A stretch of 64,000 nt of DNA from Chlorella sorokiniana (taxonomy: Eukaryota; Chlorophyta; Trebouxiophyceae; Chlorellales; Chlorellaceae): the NCBI GenBank assembly GCA_025917655.1, contig CP084619.1, forward strand, positions 124,001-188,000, written 5' to 3'. Every line of letters begins with the position of its first letter. The first letter of the stretch is position 1. Positions 1 through 18,547 of the stretch are shown one piece after another. The position numbers were made by a program, and so were the translations under genes. Under the pieces are notes generated by a model. That model ran no database searches and was not told the origin of the DNA. It saw nothing but the letters and a program-made list of their open reading frames with translations.

Positions 1-645
1 GCTGCAGCAGGGCGGCCCTCCGGGGACCTGCTGGTGCAGCTGGAGGTGGGCCCTCGCCCACCTTCCAGCGCGAGGGCTTTGACCTGTACGTGGAGGTGCC
101 GATAGACATGGTGGATGCCTGCCTGGGCACCGCAGTAGAGTGAGAGCGCTGTCTTTGAACACGCTTGCAAGCGCTGCGGCTGCACTGCCGCTGCTGGGGA
201 CTGGTCGGGGTGCTCGATGCATGCTGCTCGGGTGTCGTGCATTCTGCAAGCTGAAGTGAAGGGTGCTGCACCGGGTGGATGTGTGCAGACCTCCCGCTTG
301 CAAGGCTGTGCAGCTTTCACACACACATCCGTTGTTGCGCCTTGCAGCGTGCCCACCATTGACGGCAAGGCTGAGGTGAAGATCAAGCCCGGCACACAAC
401 CCGGCGACATGCTGCGCATGCGCGGCCACGGCGTGGCCATGGACGTGGTGGGGCAACGCAGCCGCCGCGGCGACCAGTATGTGCGGGTGGCGCTGCGGGT
501 GCCGCGCAGCCTGACGCCCGAGCAGCGGCGGCTGCTGGAGGAGTTCAGGGCCGCGGGCAAGCCGGGCAGCAGCGGCGGCGGCGGCAGCGAGAGTGGCGAG
601 GGCAGAAGTAAAGAAAAGCCAAAGAAGCGGGGTTGGTTCTCCTGA
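1..645 (+). CDS. DnaJ-type co-chaperone, C-terminal part (5' end outside window)
   Basis: This is the 3' end of a type I/II DnaJ (Hsp40) protein that would hand clients to Hsp70. Two exons are visible: 1-139 and 348-645, joined by a GT-AG intron, with the split codon giving GTAVDVPTIDG across the junction. That stretch (ending CLGTAV, then VPTIDGKAEVKIKPGTQPGD, then LRMRGHG and RRGDQYVRV) is the classic DnaJ C-terminal substrate-binding beta domain, followed by SLTPEQRRLLEEF, the usual end of the domain. The tail is Gly/Ser-rich, then Lys-rich, ending in KKRGWFS. The basic residues before the end and the GC-rich style fit a chloroplast or mitochondrial DnaJ, but targeting cannot be judged because the J domain and N-terminus are missing from the window. 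Family call is firm; subtype is not. Confidence 0.85.
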
Positions 646-984
646 CAGGTTGATGGCAGCAGCTGTAAAGATCAATCAGCTTACTATTCAGGGAGGAGTG
701 GGATACATGTCTGCCAGCTGGCCGGCCATGGCCCGCCGCCAGCGGGGCACCTTAAACGGCATTGCTCAGTACACGGCCTGTAAAGCGTCTAACTGCCATA
801 GCTATAGCTTCGCTTGAAGGCTTGTTAGCGCACCCAAGACAAACACCAAACACCGAACTTGCGTCGTGACACTAGTCCAGCACTCGTTCCAAGGCTCGTC
901 TGATAGCAGATCTCGACAATCGCAATCCATTGTTGCAGCGCTGAGCTGCCGGTTACCACCGCGATCGGTTGCACCGGCTTTAAC

Positions 985-1776
985 ATGCCTGGCTTCAACT
1001 TGGCCAAGTGGTTTATTGAAGGAGAGGTGGACTGGGACTACTGGCAGCAGCAGCTGAGCGAGTGGGGTCCTGTGGCGGCCGGAGCGCTGTTTGGCGCTGG
1101 TGAGCGTGTGGGCGGCTGGCTATCTGGTCAATAGCGCTGTTGTCACAGTTTGGTGTCCCAAACCTGCAGGATGGTGGTGCTGGGCTGACGCCCTTGTGTA
1201 CCAGCAAGCAGTTGTCGGAGAGTCCTTCCCCTTCAAATACCACTGGCCCGGCATCGGTGAGTCGTTAGTTGAACACCCGCTGAACTGCGCAAGCATTAAT
1301 CGCCACATGTTCCTGCAGTTGCCACCATTGCTTGCATCATGATCAACATGCTGCCGCGGCGGGATCTGGCAGAGGCAGGAGAAGCCTGGGAAGAAGGCAG
1401 CGAGGTGAGCATGACTTGCCTGCTGCAGGCGAGCCTCCCGGAACTGCCGTTCACATGAACCTTGCTGTGCTGGTGTTGCAGATGCGAGCTCGCCTCTGGC
1501 TTTTCGTCTCCTTCCTGATGGCGGCAGGAGCGGTGGCTGGCAGCGTTGCTGTGCTTGTGGCGACACAAGGAAAGGAGCTGATATCCGTGGGCGTGGTGAG
1601 CACGTGCTGGCCTGCAACACGAGAGGAGCACAACTCTGGGAAGGCTGAAGAACATCACCATCTTGCTGCACTTGCAGGGGAGCGTGCTGCAGTGCGGTCT
1701 CATCTTGGCGTCTTCCATTTTGTTTTGGTCGTTCCGCTCTGGAGACAGGGATGGCTACGGCTACATCACACACTGA
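985..1776 (+). CDS. TMEM50-like small membrane protein
   Basis: Five exons (985-1099, 1170-1256, 1319-1404, 1482-1595, 1678-1776) splice to about 166 residues, close to the 157-158 usual for TMEM50A/B. The product starts MPGFNLAKWFIEGEVDWDYW and continues GPVAAGALFGAGWWCWADAL, HWPGIVATIACIMINMLP and a C-terminal half with two more hydrophobic helices, ending GYGYITH. This gives four predicted transmembrane segments and the family's short acidic Asp/Trp N-terminus. TMEM50 proteins are eukaryotic membrane proteins of the ER/Golgi with no established enzymatic role. All intron borders are GT-AG and the frame is unbroken through all five exons, unlike most longer genes in this window. About 340 bp separate it from the DnaJ gene upstream and hold no other gene I can see. 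Confidence 0.8.
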
Positions 1777-2985
1777 TTGTGATGCCTGTATGCAGTTTGT
1801 GACAGTTATGATCTCTATGGCGCCACAACAGCACACGTGAGGGGGATGCTGGCTGGCAGCGACGTACGCAGTCTAGCCTGGTCTCGACGAGCCCTGATGT
1901 GTCACATCTCAGTATCAGCCGATATGAGTGTAGCATGCCACTTCAGTAGCTTGTCGCCTGCCTGCATTATTGCTGGGCACAAGCCTGCATCAGCAGTGTT
2001 GCTGCTTTGAGTGCGCCTTGGCCACAGCTAGCGCGGGTATGCCTGCCTCGGTGGCAGCACCGTCCCGACCCATGGCATCCAGACCCACCAGACAACCCCC
2101 AAGCTCTCTTATAGCAGCAACCCATGCACATGCACAGGGTGCAGCAAGGAAGCTGCACCCGGATCCCCGAGAGGGCGCAAGTGATCACCTTAAGGTAGCC
2201 GCACATGCGTTCGGGCGTACTTCTCAGGAGAAGTGGCGTGTAGAAATGGCCATGCAGGGCTGCAGGCTAAGTGAGTAGGCTGTTTTGCAGAGGCTTGCTG
2301 ATCAGCCCTAGGCCACTGCGGGCCGGGTGATCACCAGTTTGTTCACCCACCCGCCCACCCCACAGCGTATTGAGTTAGGCTGGCTTAAATCTGCTGGATT
2401 CAAGCTGCCAGAAGGGTCTGCATTGATGCAAACCTGCAGGCAGCTGGCTGTCCAGCACAATTTGAGTTGTGCTGCCAGGCTGCTGGGGCATCATGCAGGA
2501 ACATGCCTGCACCATGCCAAACCAACACCGGCTTGGGCTTGACAGCAGACAAAATGAGATTTGGCTGCAGTGGCGCCCAAAAGCGAGGGTTCAATAATTG
2601 GAAGGGGAGAAAAGTACATAACTGTGTACAGTCAACAATCGCGCGGATGGGAACTTGTCCGATAGGGAAGCGCTGCTGCAAATGTTGTCTCAGACCACAG
2701 CAGGCTACGATACACACACGCGCCGTGCCCTCCGACTTGTGGCCAGCCAAAGCTGAGCTGCTGCTTGAGCTGTTTGCAGCATTTAGGCTACGGTCGAGGT
2801 CACACTGCGCCACTCACCCACATATACCGGCCGCCATGTGCGCTGACCGCACCTGCACAGGCCTGGCACGCCTGGCAACTGCCGTACCAGCCTCTCAATT
2901 CACATCTGCAATCAAGTAGCTGCTCTCTCCTGTGCTGTGCAGATTTTGGCAGGTTGTTCATATAGGAAACGCCTTGCGCCCACAC
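1777..2985. other. Intergenic stretch, no gene recognised
   Basis: About 1.2 kb between the TMEM50-like gene and the GT29-like gene. Open frames here are short, overlap on both strands and show no family motif. The stretch is presumed to hold the 3' region of TMEM50 and the promoter of the next gene. I see no repeat copy elsewhere in the window. Confidence 0.5.
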
Positions 2986-3678
2986 ATGGCCTTGTTTTGT
3001 ACCTTCCGCACATTGGCGGTTTGCGCTTCGCTCGCCGCTGTTGTCTTCCTGGCTGAAGAATTTCGTTGCAGTTGCACGCAGCCTTGGCCACGCGTAAGGG
3101 CATCTATATTTCAGAACAGCCCGTCGCATAATGCAGCACAATTTCTCTTGTTTGCGAACAATGCTGCCGCCAATGCGACGTGGCGTGGCATGCGGGTTGG
3201 GCCGCGAGACGTTCTTCTAATGTTCAACCTGCCGCTTCCGCTGGATCATCTGGAGGCGGTTCCATCGGAGCAGAAGATTCTTTTTGCTAATGCGGATATC
3301 ATCATGCGGCTGCGTTCGCAGAAGGACAAGGTGAACATCCTGGCCTCTGCTTTTGAGCGCCTTGTAGCGATCAACGACGATAGCCAGGACAGGTACATCA
3401 CGCTGAGGAAAGAAAACCTGCCTGTTTTTGCTCGCTTTCGCGATGTCCAGCTCCTAGACCGGGTAGCATTCATCAAGGGGCTGCAGCAGCGCTTCCCACT
3501 ATATCAACCAGCCAGCGGCAAACGGCCGTCGTCAGGCTTCCTTGCGCTCCACTACGCCCTTACCTACTTCCCTCTGCATCAGCCTGTGCTCGTGGGATTC
3601 ACCGGAGAAGGAGTGTCCAGACATAGTTTTGACATGGAGCAGCACGAGTTCAAAAGGCTTGGCGTGACCATGATCTAG
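2986..3678 (+). CDS. Sialyltransferase-like (GT29-like) type II membrane protein, copy 1
   Basis: A single open frame of about 230 residues from the ATG at 2986, chosen because it opens directly into a hydrophobic signal-anchor (MALFCTFRTLAVCASLAAVV). An in-frame start 54 bp upstream is possible. The lumenal part has FANNAAAN, a DVLLMFN strand, VPSEQK, then PSSGFLALHY, HQPVLVGFTGEG and HSFDMEQHEF. The last three blocks resemble sialyl motifs S and VS (P-S/T-G, a GF strand, and H-x4-E-type residues) of GT29 enzymes, so a Golgi glycosyltransferase is likely. The donor and acceptor are unknown and the family match is by eye. A divergent paralogue lies at 63002-63850 and has an intron where this gene has none. 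A near-identical broken remnant lies inverted at 62722-62990. The 3' end converges on a SEC63 remnant. Confidence 0.5.
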   Translation: MALFCTFRTLAVCASLAAVVFLAEEFRCSCTQPWPRVRASIFQNSPSHNAAQFLLFANNAAANATWRGMRVGPRDVLLMFNLPLPLDHLEAVPSEQKILFANADIIMRLRSQKDKVNILASAFERLVAINDDSQDRYITLRKENLPVFARFRDVQLLDRVAFIKGLQQRFPLYQPASGKRPSSGFLALHYALTYFPLHQPVLVGFTGEGVSRHSFDMEQHEFKRLGVTMI

Positions 3679-3689
3679 GTGTTCGCCCT

Positions 3690-3978
3690 GCTTGATCTCC
3701 TGTCAAGTCCCGTATCCCCCTGTTCACCTCTTTCACAATCCTTATCTGGCTCTCCTGCACTCTCCCTGTTTATGTATATGTATTGCTCCCACCACCCAAC
3801 AGCCAAGGTGCACTTACACAACAGGGCAAGGCTGCCAGTGGTGGAAGCTGGTGCCTCCACCAGCGCAACGTGCCAGGTCGCTTGGCTGCACGGTGCACTG
3901 CCCATTCACTCGTCCTGCTCCGAGGCGGTTCCTTCCTCATCCTCCGACCCCGACTCCTCCGTGCCATACTCAGGTTGA
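3690..3978 (-). pseudogene. SEC63 3'-end remnant (acidic tail and 3' flank)
   Basis: Read on the minus strand, this piece matches the last codons and 3' flank of the intact SEC63 gene at 57609-62435: the [13 protein letters not shown]-type acidic tail maps to about 3925-3978 and the downstream sequence matches 62436-62690. No J domain or membrane segments are present. Immediately next to it (3979-4185) the sequence jumps to the region upstream of SEC63, so some 4.8 kb of gene body is missing in this copy. It is part of the inverted duplicate block covering 2.9-9.9 kb. Confidence 0.75.
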
Positions 3979-4185
3979 ACATACGCTATCAACAATGTAC
4001 CTTGGTAGCCTCCGTCAAGCTGCCAGCGCCCGCATCGGCGCGTGTCCAGCGGCGCGTGTCCAGCGGCGGCTGGTGGGCCAATGTGTGTGAATCAGCTTCA
4101 CCTATCAGTTTTTATAATAACAAACGCACTCCTCCTGAAAATGCCAGCCTTGGCTTTACCCAAAACCAAAAACATAAAAACGCGC
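3979..4185 (-). pseudogene. Remnant of SEC63 upstream region
   Basis: The minus strand matches about 57290-57460, the promoter side of the intact SEC63 gene, including the shared GCCTCCGTCAAGCT and GCGCGTGT.CAGCGGCGGCTGG stretches. A 17-bp internal tandem copy (GGCGCGTGTCCAGC repeated at about 4037-4066) is specific to this copy. It joins the SEC63 tail remnant directly, marking a large internal deletion. Confidence 0.65.
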
Positions 4186-4380
4186 CCCGACAACCCCTTT
4201 GATCAATGCTGTCCATCTTATTCGGTACAATCATGATAACAAGAAGCCGGATCGCACACCAGCTTACTTTGTCGACATCGTTGGATTTGCGTTCTTGCCG
4301 CAAGTTGCAGGCTGTGCCGGGTGCTATCAGTTTGTTGAAGGCTGTCTGAAAACGTGTTCTAGTGATTGCAATGCGCGCTG
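4186..4380 (+). repeat. Repeat R, copy 1
   Basis: About 190 bp starting near CCTTTGATCAATGCTG and running through CTTGCCGCAAGTTGCAGG. Homologous copies lie at about 9275-9450 (+), 51790-51985 (-) and 57097-57285 (-). This copy is the most diverged of the four. Each copy sits at a border of the duplicated prefoldin/PPT unit. It is likely 5' flank of the duplicated genes or a small non-autonomous element; terminal inverted repeats or target duplications are not evident. Confidence 0.7.
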
Positions 4381-4655
4381 TAGCTACTAGGGCCAAAGCT
4401 GGGTTCTGTTCCGAGCGAGGAACTGACTGGTCTGCTCAGCTGATCCAGGCAACTCATGTCATCGGAAACTGGCCTGAACCCAGCATTGGGGCCCTGATCA
4501 AGCCTGGAACGCACTGCGGAGACGACTTGTACTACCTCGTCCTGCCGGCATGGAGACGCCTTTTCGAGCGAAGGCGCACAGGGTCCATTAATAAGTTCGC
4601 TTTCAGACTGTAGCGTGAGCTACCGGCGGTGGCACAGCCGCTTTCAACCCCGAAA

Positions 4656-5390
4656 ATGGAGCGCTTGCAAGCCCTGCAGGGCGGGCTGCAAAAGGAGATT
4701 GCCGCCTTCCAGCAGCTGCAGCAAGGTGAGATTTCTTCTACAAGGCCGCGTCGGTCGACCTTCTACCATCACACCGATCACCACGACCATTTGCCGCCTT
4801 GCTGCAGACGTCCAGCAAAACCATCACCTTCGGCAACAATCCCTGCAGCAACAGCACGAAAACGAGATGGTGGTCCAGGTGGGTCCTGCTGCCAGCATCT
4901 GCACGCAACAACACGGTCAAACTAGCAAGCAACCTTTCACTTCCTTGTCTGATTGTGAGCTGCCAGTAGGAACTGAATATGTTGGCAGAGGATGCCAATG
5001 TGTACAAGATGATCGGTCCAGTGCTTGTGCGACAAGACACGCTGGAGGCACGCAGCAATGTCAGCAAGCGGTTGGAGTTCATTGCCGGTGAGCTGAGCGA
5101 CCGTCTGTGCCACTTCAGCATTCTCTCAAGTATCTGCTGTAATCATAATGACTAAGTCCGTTGCAGGCGAGCTGAAGCGGCTCGATACACAACTGCAACA
5201 GTTGGAAGAGAAGCAGGGCAAGAAGCAGGCGCAGGTATGCTCGCCCTGTGCGCATTTGTTTTGGTCACATTTACTCCCGCATTCCGTCCATCTGCTCACC
5301 AATAGTGATGTTGTGTTGCTGCAGTTGGTGAAGATGCAGCAGGAGGTTCAGGCGGCGCAGCAAGGAGCAGGAGCTGTTGCCGCGGCATGA
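4656..5390 (+). CDS. PFD6: Prefoldin subunit 6, copy A
   Basis: Five exons (4656-4725, 4808-4878, 4970-5087, 5167-5234, 5325-5390) give 130 residues, the normal size for prefoldin subunit 6, a beta-type subunit of the hexameric cytosolic chaperone that delivers actin and tubulin to CCT/TRiC. The family block LAEDANVYKMIGPVLVRQD is in exon 3, flanked by the two heptad-rich helices (ALQGGLQKEIAAFQQLQQ at the N-terminus, GELKRLDTQLQQLEEKQGKK at the C-terminus), ending in a short Gln/Ala tail. Frame is intact and introns are GT-AG; the third acceptor is TAG. Two further copies lie at 50754-51514 and 56067-56811 on the minus strand. This copy is the more diverged one (for example NMLAED where the others read GMLAED). 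All three look functional. Confidence 0.9.
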
Positions 5391-5431
5391 TGCCTGACAT
5401 GTGTAAGATTGCAATGCAGCGTTACATCACG

Positions 5432-6195
5432 ATTAGAGCGTGGGGCAGCATTCATTGATCAAGATCGGCTTCTCCTGCCGTGGCAAGCAGCTGCGGAAGG
5501 GGACGCGCAGCTCTGCCGCACGCCCCTGCACCCGCTCGATGCTGCGCGCGTCGGCAGACAGCAGCACGCGCGGCTCAAGTAGAACACCTGCTCAAAGTGC
5601 TGCAGCACAGTCAGCAGCATCCTAGGGACGCCAAAGATCTGCAGCCCCCCAGCGCGGGCACCGCAGCCTGCACGGCGTCCAGGCAGGCAAATAGGTCGTC
5701 CTGCACGGGGTCGCGCGGGTCGCGCTTGCCGGGCGCCACGTAGCCCATGCCCTTGAAGGCGTAGTAGGAGCGGTAGGGCGTGAGGATGGCCACGGGGGGC
5801 CCTCGCTGCGGATGTGGGACAGCCCGCTGAGCGTGTCCTTGAAGAAGGTGGGCCCCACACGGTCCAGCCAGTTGGTGAAACCGATGCCGTGCGCCCCCGA
5901 CGCCACAGTCAGCTCCACAGCGCGGCGGTGCACTGCGGGGTCCTTGATCTCCTCAAAAGCACCCTCGAAGAACACCGGCTTGCCAAAGGGCTTCATGGCG
6001 CTGAGCAGCAGCTGCACGACGCGCGGGTCGTTGGGCTGCAGGGCGGCGGTGATGAAGTTGGAGTCCACCACGATGTAGTCCAGCCAGGGGCTGGCCGCCA
6101 GCGTGAACACGGCGCCAGTGGCGTAGATGGCGTCGTTGGCGGAGAACAACTCGCCAAAGTGCATGATGCAGCAGAAGCCGTGCGCCGCCACGCGC
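5432..6195 (-). pseudogene. Clan GH-A-type glycoside hydrolase, 3' fragment
   Basis: Minus-strand sequence nearly identical to the C-terminal half of the hydrolase gene at 48660-50719, from HGFCCIMHFGELFSANDAIY through VVDSNFITAALQPNDPRV, KPVFFEGAFEEIKDP and FTNWLDRVGPTFF. It lacks everything upstream, including the signal-anchor and the first half of the barrel; the join at about 6200 leads straight into the duplicated non-coding segment E. A slip in the reading frame follows the SHIRSEGPP block, at the same spot as in the full-length copy. With no start region it is most likely non-functional. It is tail-to-tail with prefoldin copy A, with a gap of about 40 bp. Confidence 0.75.
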
Positions 6196-6214
6196 GTTAC
6201 TGCACGTACACAAA

Positions 6215-7030
6215 GATTCTAGTATCCGGTCGCAGATATTGTGCTAGGCGTCTTCGATTAGCTCACTGCTCTCTTTTGCGCGCCAGAATAGTTAGCTTTG
6301 CATGTGGCTAGCTTTCTTGCCCAAGCTGGTGTTCATTTGGCCTGTGACAGGCATTTTCCAAATGCCTGCAAACGCCCTGTCAGTGTGCAGGCTCTCTTTT
6401 GCTTGCTGCTGGCTCTGCTGGATCTGCCAATTTTGCTGTTGCAACGCTCTGGCAGCAGCTTGCAGTGCAGCCCACCAGTTCAGCCCAGGCTACAACTGTG
6501 CTACCTTGCAGCTCCCAACTTGCCCGCACACCCAGCTAACACCAGCTGATGTGATCCTCTGTCTCAAAGCGGCTCCCTTCTCTGCTCTCCTGCAGGGTGC
6601 CCCCTCCCCTCCCTGCAGTGTGTCAGCCAGCCTGGGCAACCCCCTCTGCCCAAGGGGCCCCAGCCTTCCCCTTCCCAGAGGGTGGCCACCGGCTTCCCAA
6701 TCCTCTGACCTTTGTGACGCTGCCCAGGCCCTCACGCACCTTACACCAAAACCATCCTTTAACTCTTCACAATGCCCCATCTCGGCTTCTGCCATGTGCA
6801 ACCACAACGTCCAAGTCACTTGCAGACAAATTGTCGTCTGCCTGCATCTCACAACTCCAGTCAGGCAAGCTCCTCAAGCACGAAGGGCATTTCCCCCAAA
6901 CCCTAAAGCCCGGACGGTTCTCTCCAACGGGCCCCGGACCCTACTCGGGGCCTGATGACCAACAGGAAAGGAGTTGCATTAATAACAGTTACTGGCAGTC
7001 CTGCTGCTTGACCTGGCACAATCGAATCAC
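6215..7030. repeat. Duplicated non-coding segment E, copy 1
   Basis: About 0.8 kb with no gene motif, homologous in inverted orientation to about 54245-55035. Shared landmarks are a pyrimidine-rich CCCTCCCCTCCCTGCAGTGT stretch and a GCAACGCTCTGGCAGCAGCTTG block. Similar frames appear on both copies, but the changes between copies are not biased toward silent positions, so I do not call it coding. The segment is absent from the equivalent place in the 46-52 kb unit. From 7030 to 7265 lies the 3' flank of PPT-A, also duplicated near 54000-54240. Confidence 0.6.
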
Positions 7031-7265
7031 AAGCACAACACAGCAGAAATTGCCATCAGCTGCACAACGTTTACAGCAGGGGAAGACACATGGATGCACC
7101 AGCACAACTTGCACAATTGGGGGAAGTAAAACAGACGACTTAATGGGGAGCAGGAAGCTGGCAGGCAACTGGGACGATGAGCACGGCCATCACTTGCGCC
7201 GTGCTGCCTCCTGGGAAAGCTGAGGGTAAGCAGTTTGCCATTTGGTTTGGACAGTCAGCTGCAAC

Positions 7266-9136
7266 TCAGGACAACAGCCGCCTGGTTGGGCTCTTTTCCT
7301 TCCCCATCGAGCCGCCAAAGCGCTCGCAAAACGTGCTGCGCCGCTGTTTGTTTGCTGTCTGCGCTAGCCACGAACGCTGCATACGAAGCTCCTCCACTGT
7401 CACCCGGCTTGCCACTTGTACAGGCTCCGAAAGTGGGAAGTTATGCACTGCCAGCTGACGCACGCCTGCCAGGTCGCGGCGTCCAAGCTGCTCCCGCTGC
7501 GCCATCACCCCTGTGCGCGCTGCCAAACCTGCTCCGCTCCCGCTGCTGGCCCCTCGGGCACGTAATCCACGCCCGGCGAGCTGACCAGTGCTGCCCAGGC
7601 TTCTAGTTTCCAGGTGTTGCTGGGCAGCAGCACGGCAGGCAGGCCCGCAAGCAGCGCATCTGCAACTGGGGTGGTTGGTGCGCAAGCCTGTGAAGAAACA
7701 AAAGGCGATCAGCTTGAGAGAGCAAGCCAGCTGCAATCAATGCAGGAATCAGGCTCTTCAGCCCAAGCTCACATGTGGCGGCGTGGAAGCGCCCCCAATG
7801 TATACATCGGCACTACGTAGCGACCAAAGCACCTCCGCCAGCGTCTCATACTCGCACAGCCCCTCAAACGTGGCCCCTTCAAATGAACCCGGGAACTCTG
7901 CCCAGGGTCTGGAGGACAGCGGTTTGTTGCAGTCAATGGCGAGGACAAAAGTGCTGCCTGGGTGGGAATTCAGCACCAGTGGGATCAGCTGCCGCCAAAA
8001 GGGCACATACGTGTCCGCATTCATAGCGGATGCCGACAGCACAATTCGTAGTGGGCGCCATTGCTGAGGGCGCTGCGGTTCCATGCAGGCACGCGTGTTG
8101 CCAGCTGCTTCGCCGCATCTGGGCTAAAGGTGTAGGGCAGCAGCACCGTGAGGTCCGCGCTGAGCGCCAAGTGCCGAGCCCATGGCAGCGAGGAGCGCAG
8201 CACCGCATGGCTCAGCCCGTCCCGCACAGCAGCAAAGGTTGCATCACGGATAAGTTCCAGCGTGCCATTGAGCGGTGCTGACATGTTGTATTGGAAAGAC
8301 GCGGTGATGATCCACAGCGGCACGTCGGCACTGTGCTGGGCCGCCAGTTCCAGGCTGGGGTGCAGCGGGGTGCGCCTGTGGTGCAGCGTGCCCTCCGCAT
8401 TCACCACCACCAGCGCAGCCTCCGCCAGGGCTGCCGTCAGGTTCCTGTACTCAGCGCTGCCAGGCTGCGGTTCCCAAAAATCCATGACAGACGTGCCGCA
8501 ACCAAACAGCGCTGCCAGGAGGCGCTCCTGCAGAATAAAAGCCGGAGTGGGACCGAGGGCCTCTTATGGGCTAACACAGCATATTGCAAGATGGAGGCGG
8601 ATCAAGAAGATGCTCCAATGCAGCTCATCACTGTTGCCTGGACATAAGTTGCACCCTGCTGTCCAAAATGAACGCCATTGCGGGCTGTGTAGTTTATTAA
8701 TACAATCAGTCGGCGACCAGATGCAAGGTTGTGGTGGACCTGTGGGTGGAAAAGGCGCCATATCGCATTGAGCCGTCCGTTTGCCACACTACACAGGCCT
8801 CCAAGCTGCCAGTTGAGCATGCCTCACCTGTTCAATTGCGCCACGAAACAATGCCAACGGCCTTCCACTCGCCGTGCTGCCCAGCAGGCTGGCACAGGAA
8901 CAGGTGTCGCCGTCGCCGACTCTCCTCAACTCACCGACAGTTACTGCAGGCTTTGCTGGCACCTGCCCGCCCACAGCCACTCCTTGCACTGCAGCTTGCA
9001 CATCAACGGGCTGCTGCTTTTGCCGGGAGCTGCTTGACAAGCTGCTGTAGCCTGCTACAAACAGCAGACCGGCGCAGGCGCTCGCTAAACATGCTGCTGA
9101 TGATAGGATGCGAGGCGAAGTTTGCCGCGCCGTCAT
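7266..9136 (-). CDS. Polysaccharide pyruvyl transferase-like protein, copy A
   Basis: Inverted paralogue of the gene at 52131-53970. Exon 1 is 8828-9136, exon 2 is 8638-8739 (102 nt, the same length as in both other copies), followed by a long exon 3 and a final exon to 7266. The product has a signal-anchor (ACAGLLFVAGYSS), then RLIVLINYTARNGVHFGQQG, then AALVVVNAEGTLHHRRTP, ADLTVLLPY and, at the C-terminus, LPAVLLPSNTWK. These match bacterial polysaccharide pyruvyl transferase family proteins (GT-B-like fold, NGEGTLHH and PSNTxK motifs). Compared with copy C, two C/G runs are one base shorter (near 8052 and 7509), breaking the frame. It is either a recent pseudogene or carries consensus errors. 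The intron after exon 2 starts with GC. Confidence 0.65.
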
Positions 9137-9274
9137 CGCCAGTTTGGCTCGCCATCCAACCGTGAGGGCGCTTCTGTTACGACCACCGTGAACATAAGCG
9201 CTTAGGACAGTCGAGGGATTCAAAAAGAGCACCCAAGGGGGTGTGCGGCAACCCCGGCCCTGGCAACCCGCCCC

Positions 9275-9450
9275 GACACCCCTTTGATCAATGCTGTGCA
9301 TCTTATTCTGTACAATCATGATGGCAACCAGCCAGATCGCACACAAGCTTACTTTGTCGGTTTCGTTGGCTTTGCGTTCTTGCCGCAAGTTGCAGGCTGT
9401 GCCGGGTGCTAACAGTTTCTTGAGGGCTGTACACAAAAAGATTCGTGGCG
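9275..9450 (+). repeat. Repeat R, copy 2
   Basis: Same element as at 4186-4380, with higher similarity to the two copies on the right. It lies 5' of PPT-A. Adjacent sequence (9180-9275) also matches 51990-52085 inverted, including the CACCCAAGGGGGTGTGCGGC stretch, so the homology runs continuously into the PPT 5' flank. Confidence 0.7.
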
Positions 9451-9509
9451 ATTCGCCCCCGGTGCACAAGTCACAAGCAAGACAGCAGGAAATGCCATGA
9501 GCTTAGGTT

Positions 9510-9840
9510 TGACGTTTGAAGCAGGGAAGGAGAGTGGATGCACCAGCACAACTTGCGCAAATGGGGGAGAAGTACAGCAGGCCACTGAGTGGGGAGGAAG
9601 CTGGCAGGCAATGATTGAACACTAATAGTAACCATCACTTAAGCTGTGCTGCCTTGGGAAAGTTGAGGGTGCAGCAGCTCGCCATCTGTGTTGGGGCAAG
9701 TTAACTCAGGGAGAACGAAGGCAGGCCTGGTTGGGCTCTACCGCTGTTCAGCCTGCTGCCAAACCGTGCGCAGAATGTGCTGTGCAGCATTAGCCAGTTC
9801 GGCCTTTTGCAAGCCATGCACGCGTGCTGAAATGCAAACG
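9510..9840 (-). pseudogene. Relic of a fourth polysaccharide pyruvyl transferase-like gene (3' end)
   Basis: The minus strand matches the 3' flank and last codons of PPT-A. The shared 3' flank includes GGATGCACCAGCACAACTTG, near 9537 here and near 7092 beside PPT-A. The tail region around 9720-9830 is recognisable but decayed relative to 7286-7400. Only the end of the gene remains. It shows that the left block once held a second unit beside PPT-A, as on the right. The rest of 9840-9994 holds nothing I can identify before the USP7 stop codon. Confidence 0.55.
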
Positions 9841-9994
9841 AAGCCTGCTATACCCAAGACATGCAACCCCATTGCTGGCAGAACAACTCCTCACAACAAT
9901 CCACCACCGCTGGGCAGGATGCCAACCCTGCGTGCACCGTGCACCTTATGCAACGGCTGCAGTGCACCTGTTACAGGGAGGACATCTGTAGGCA

Positions 9995-18547
<8,553 letters not shown>

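Noticed and set aside
6302-6955. A Cys-rich 217-residue frame also present inverted near 54.6-55.0 kb
   Set aside because: Duplicate frames of this kind are expected from segment E duplication. Changes between the copies are not biased to silent sites and no motif is present.
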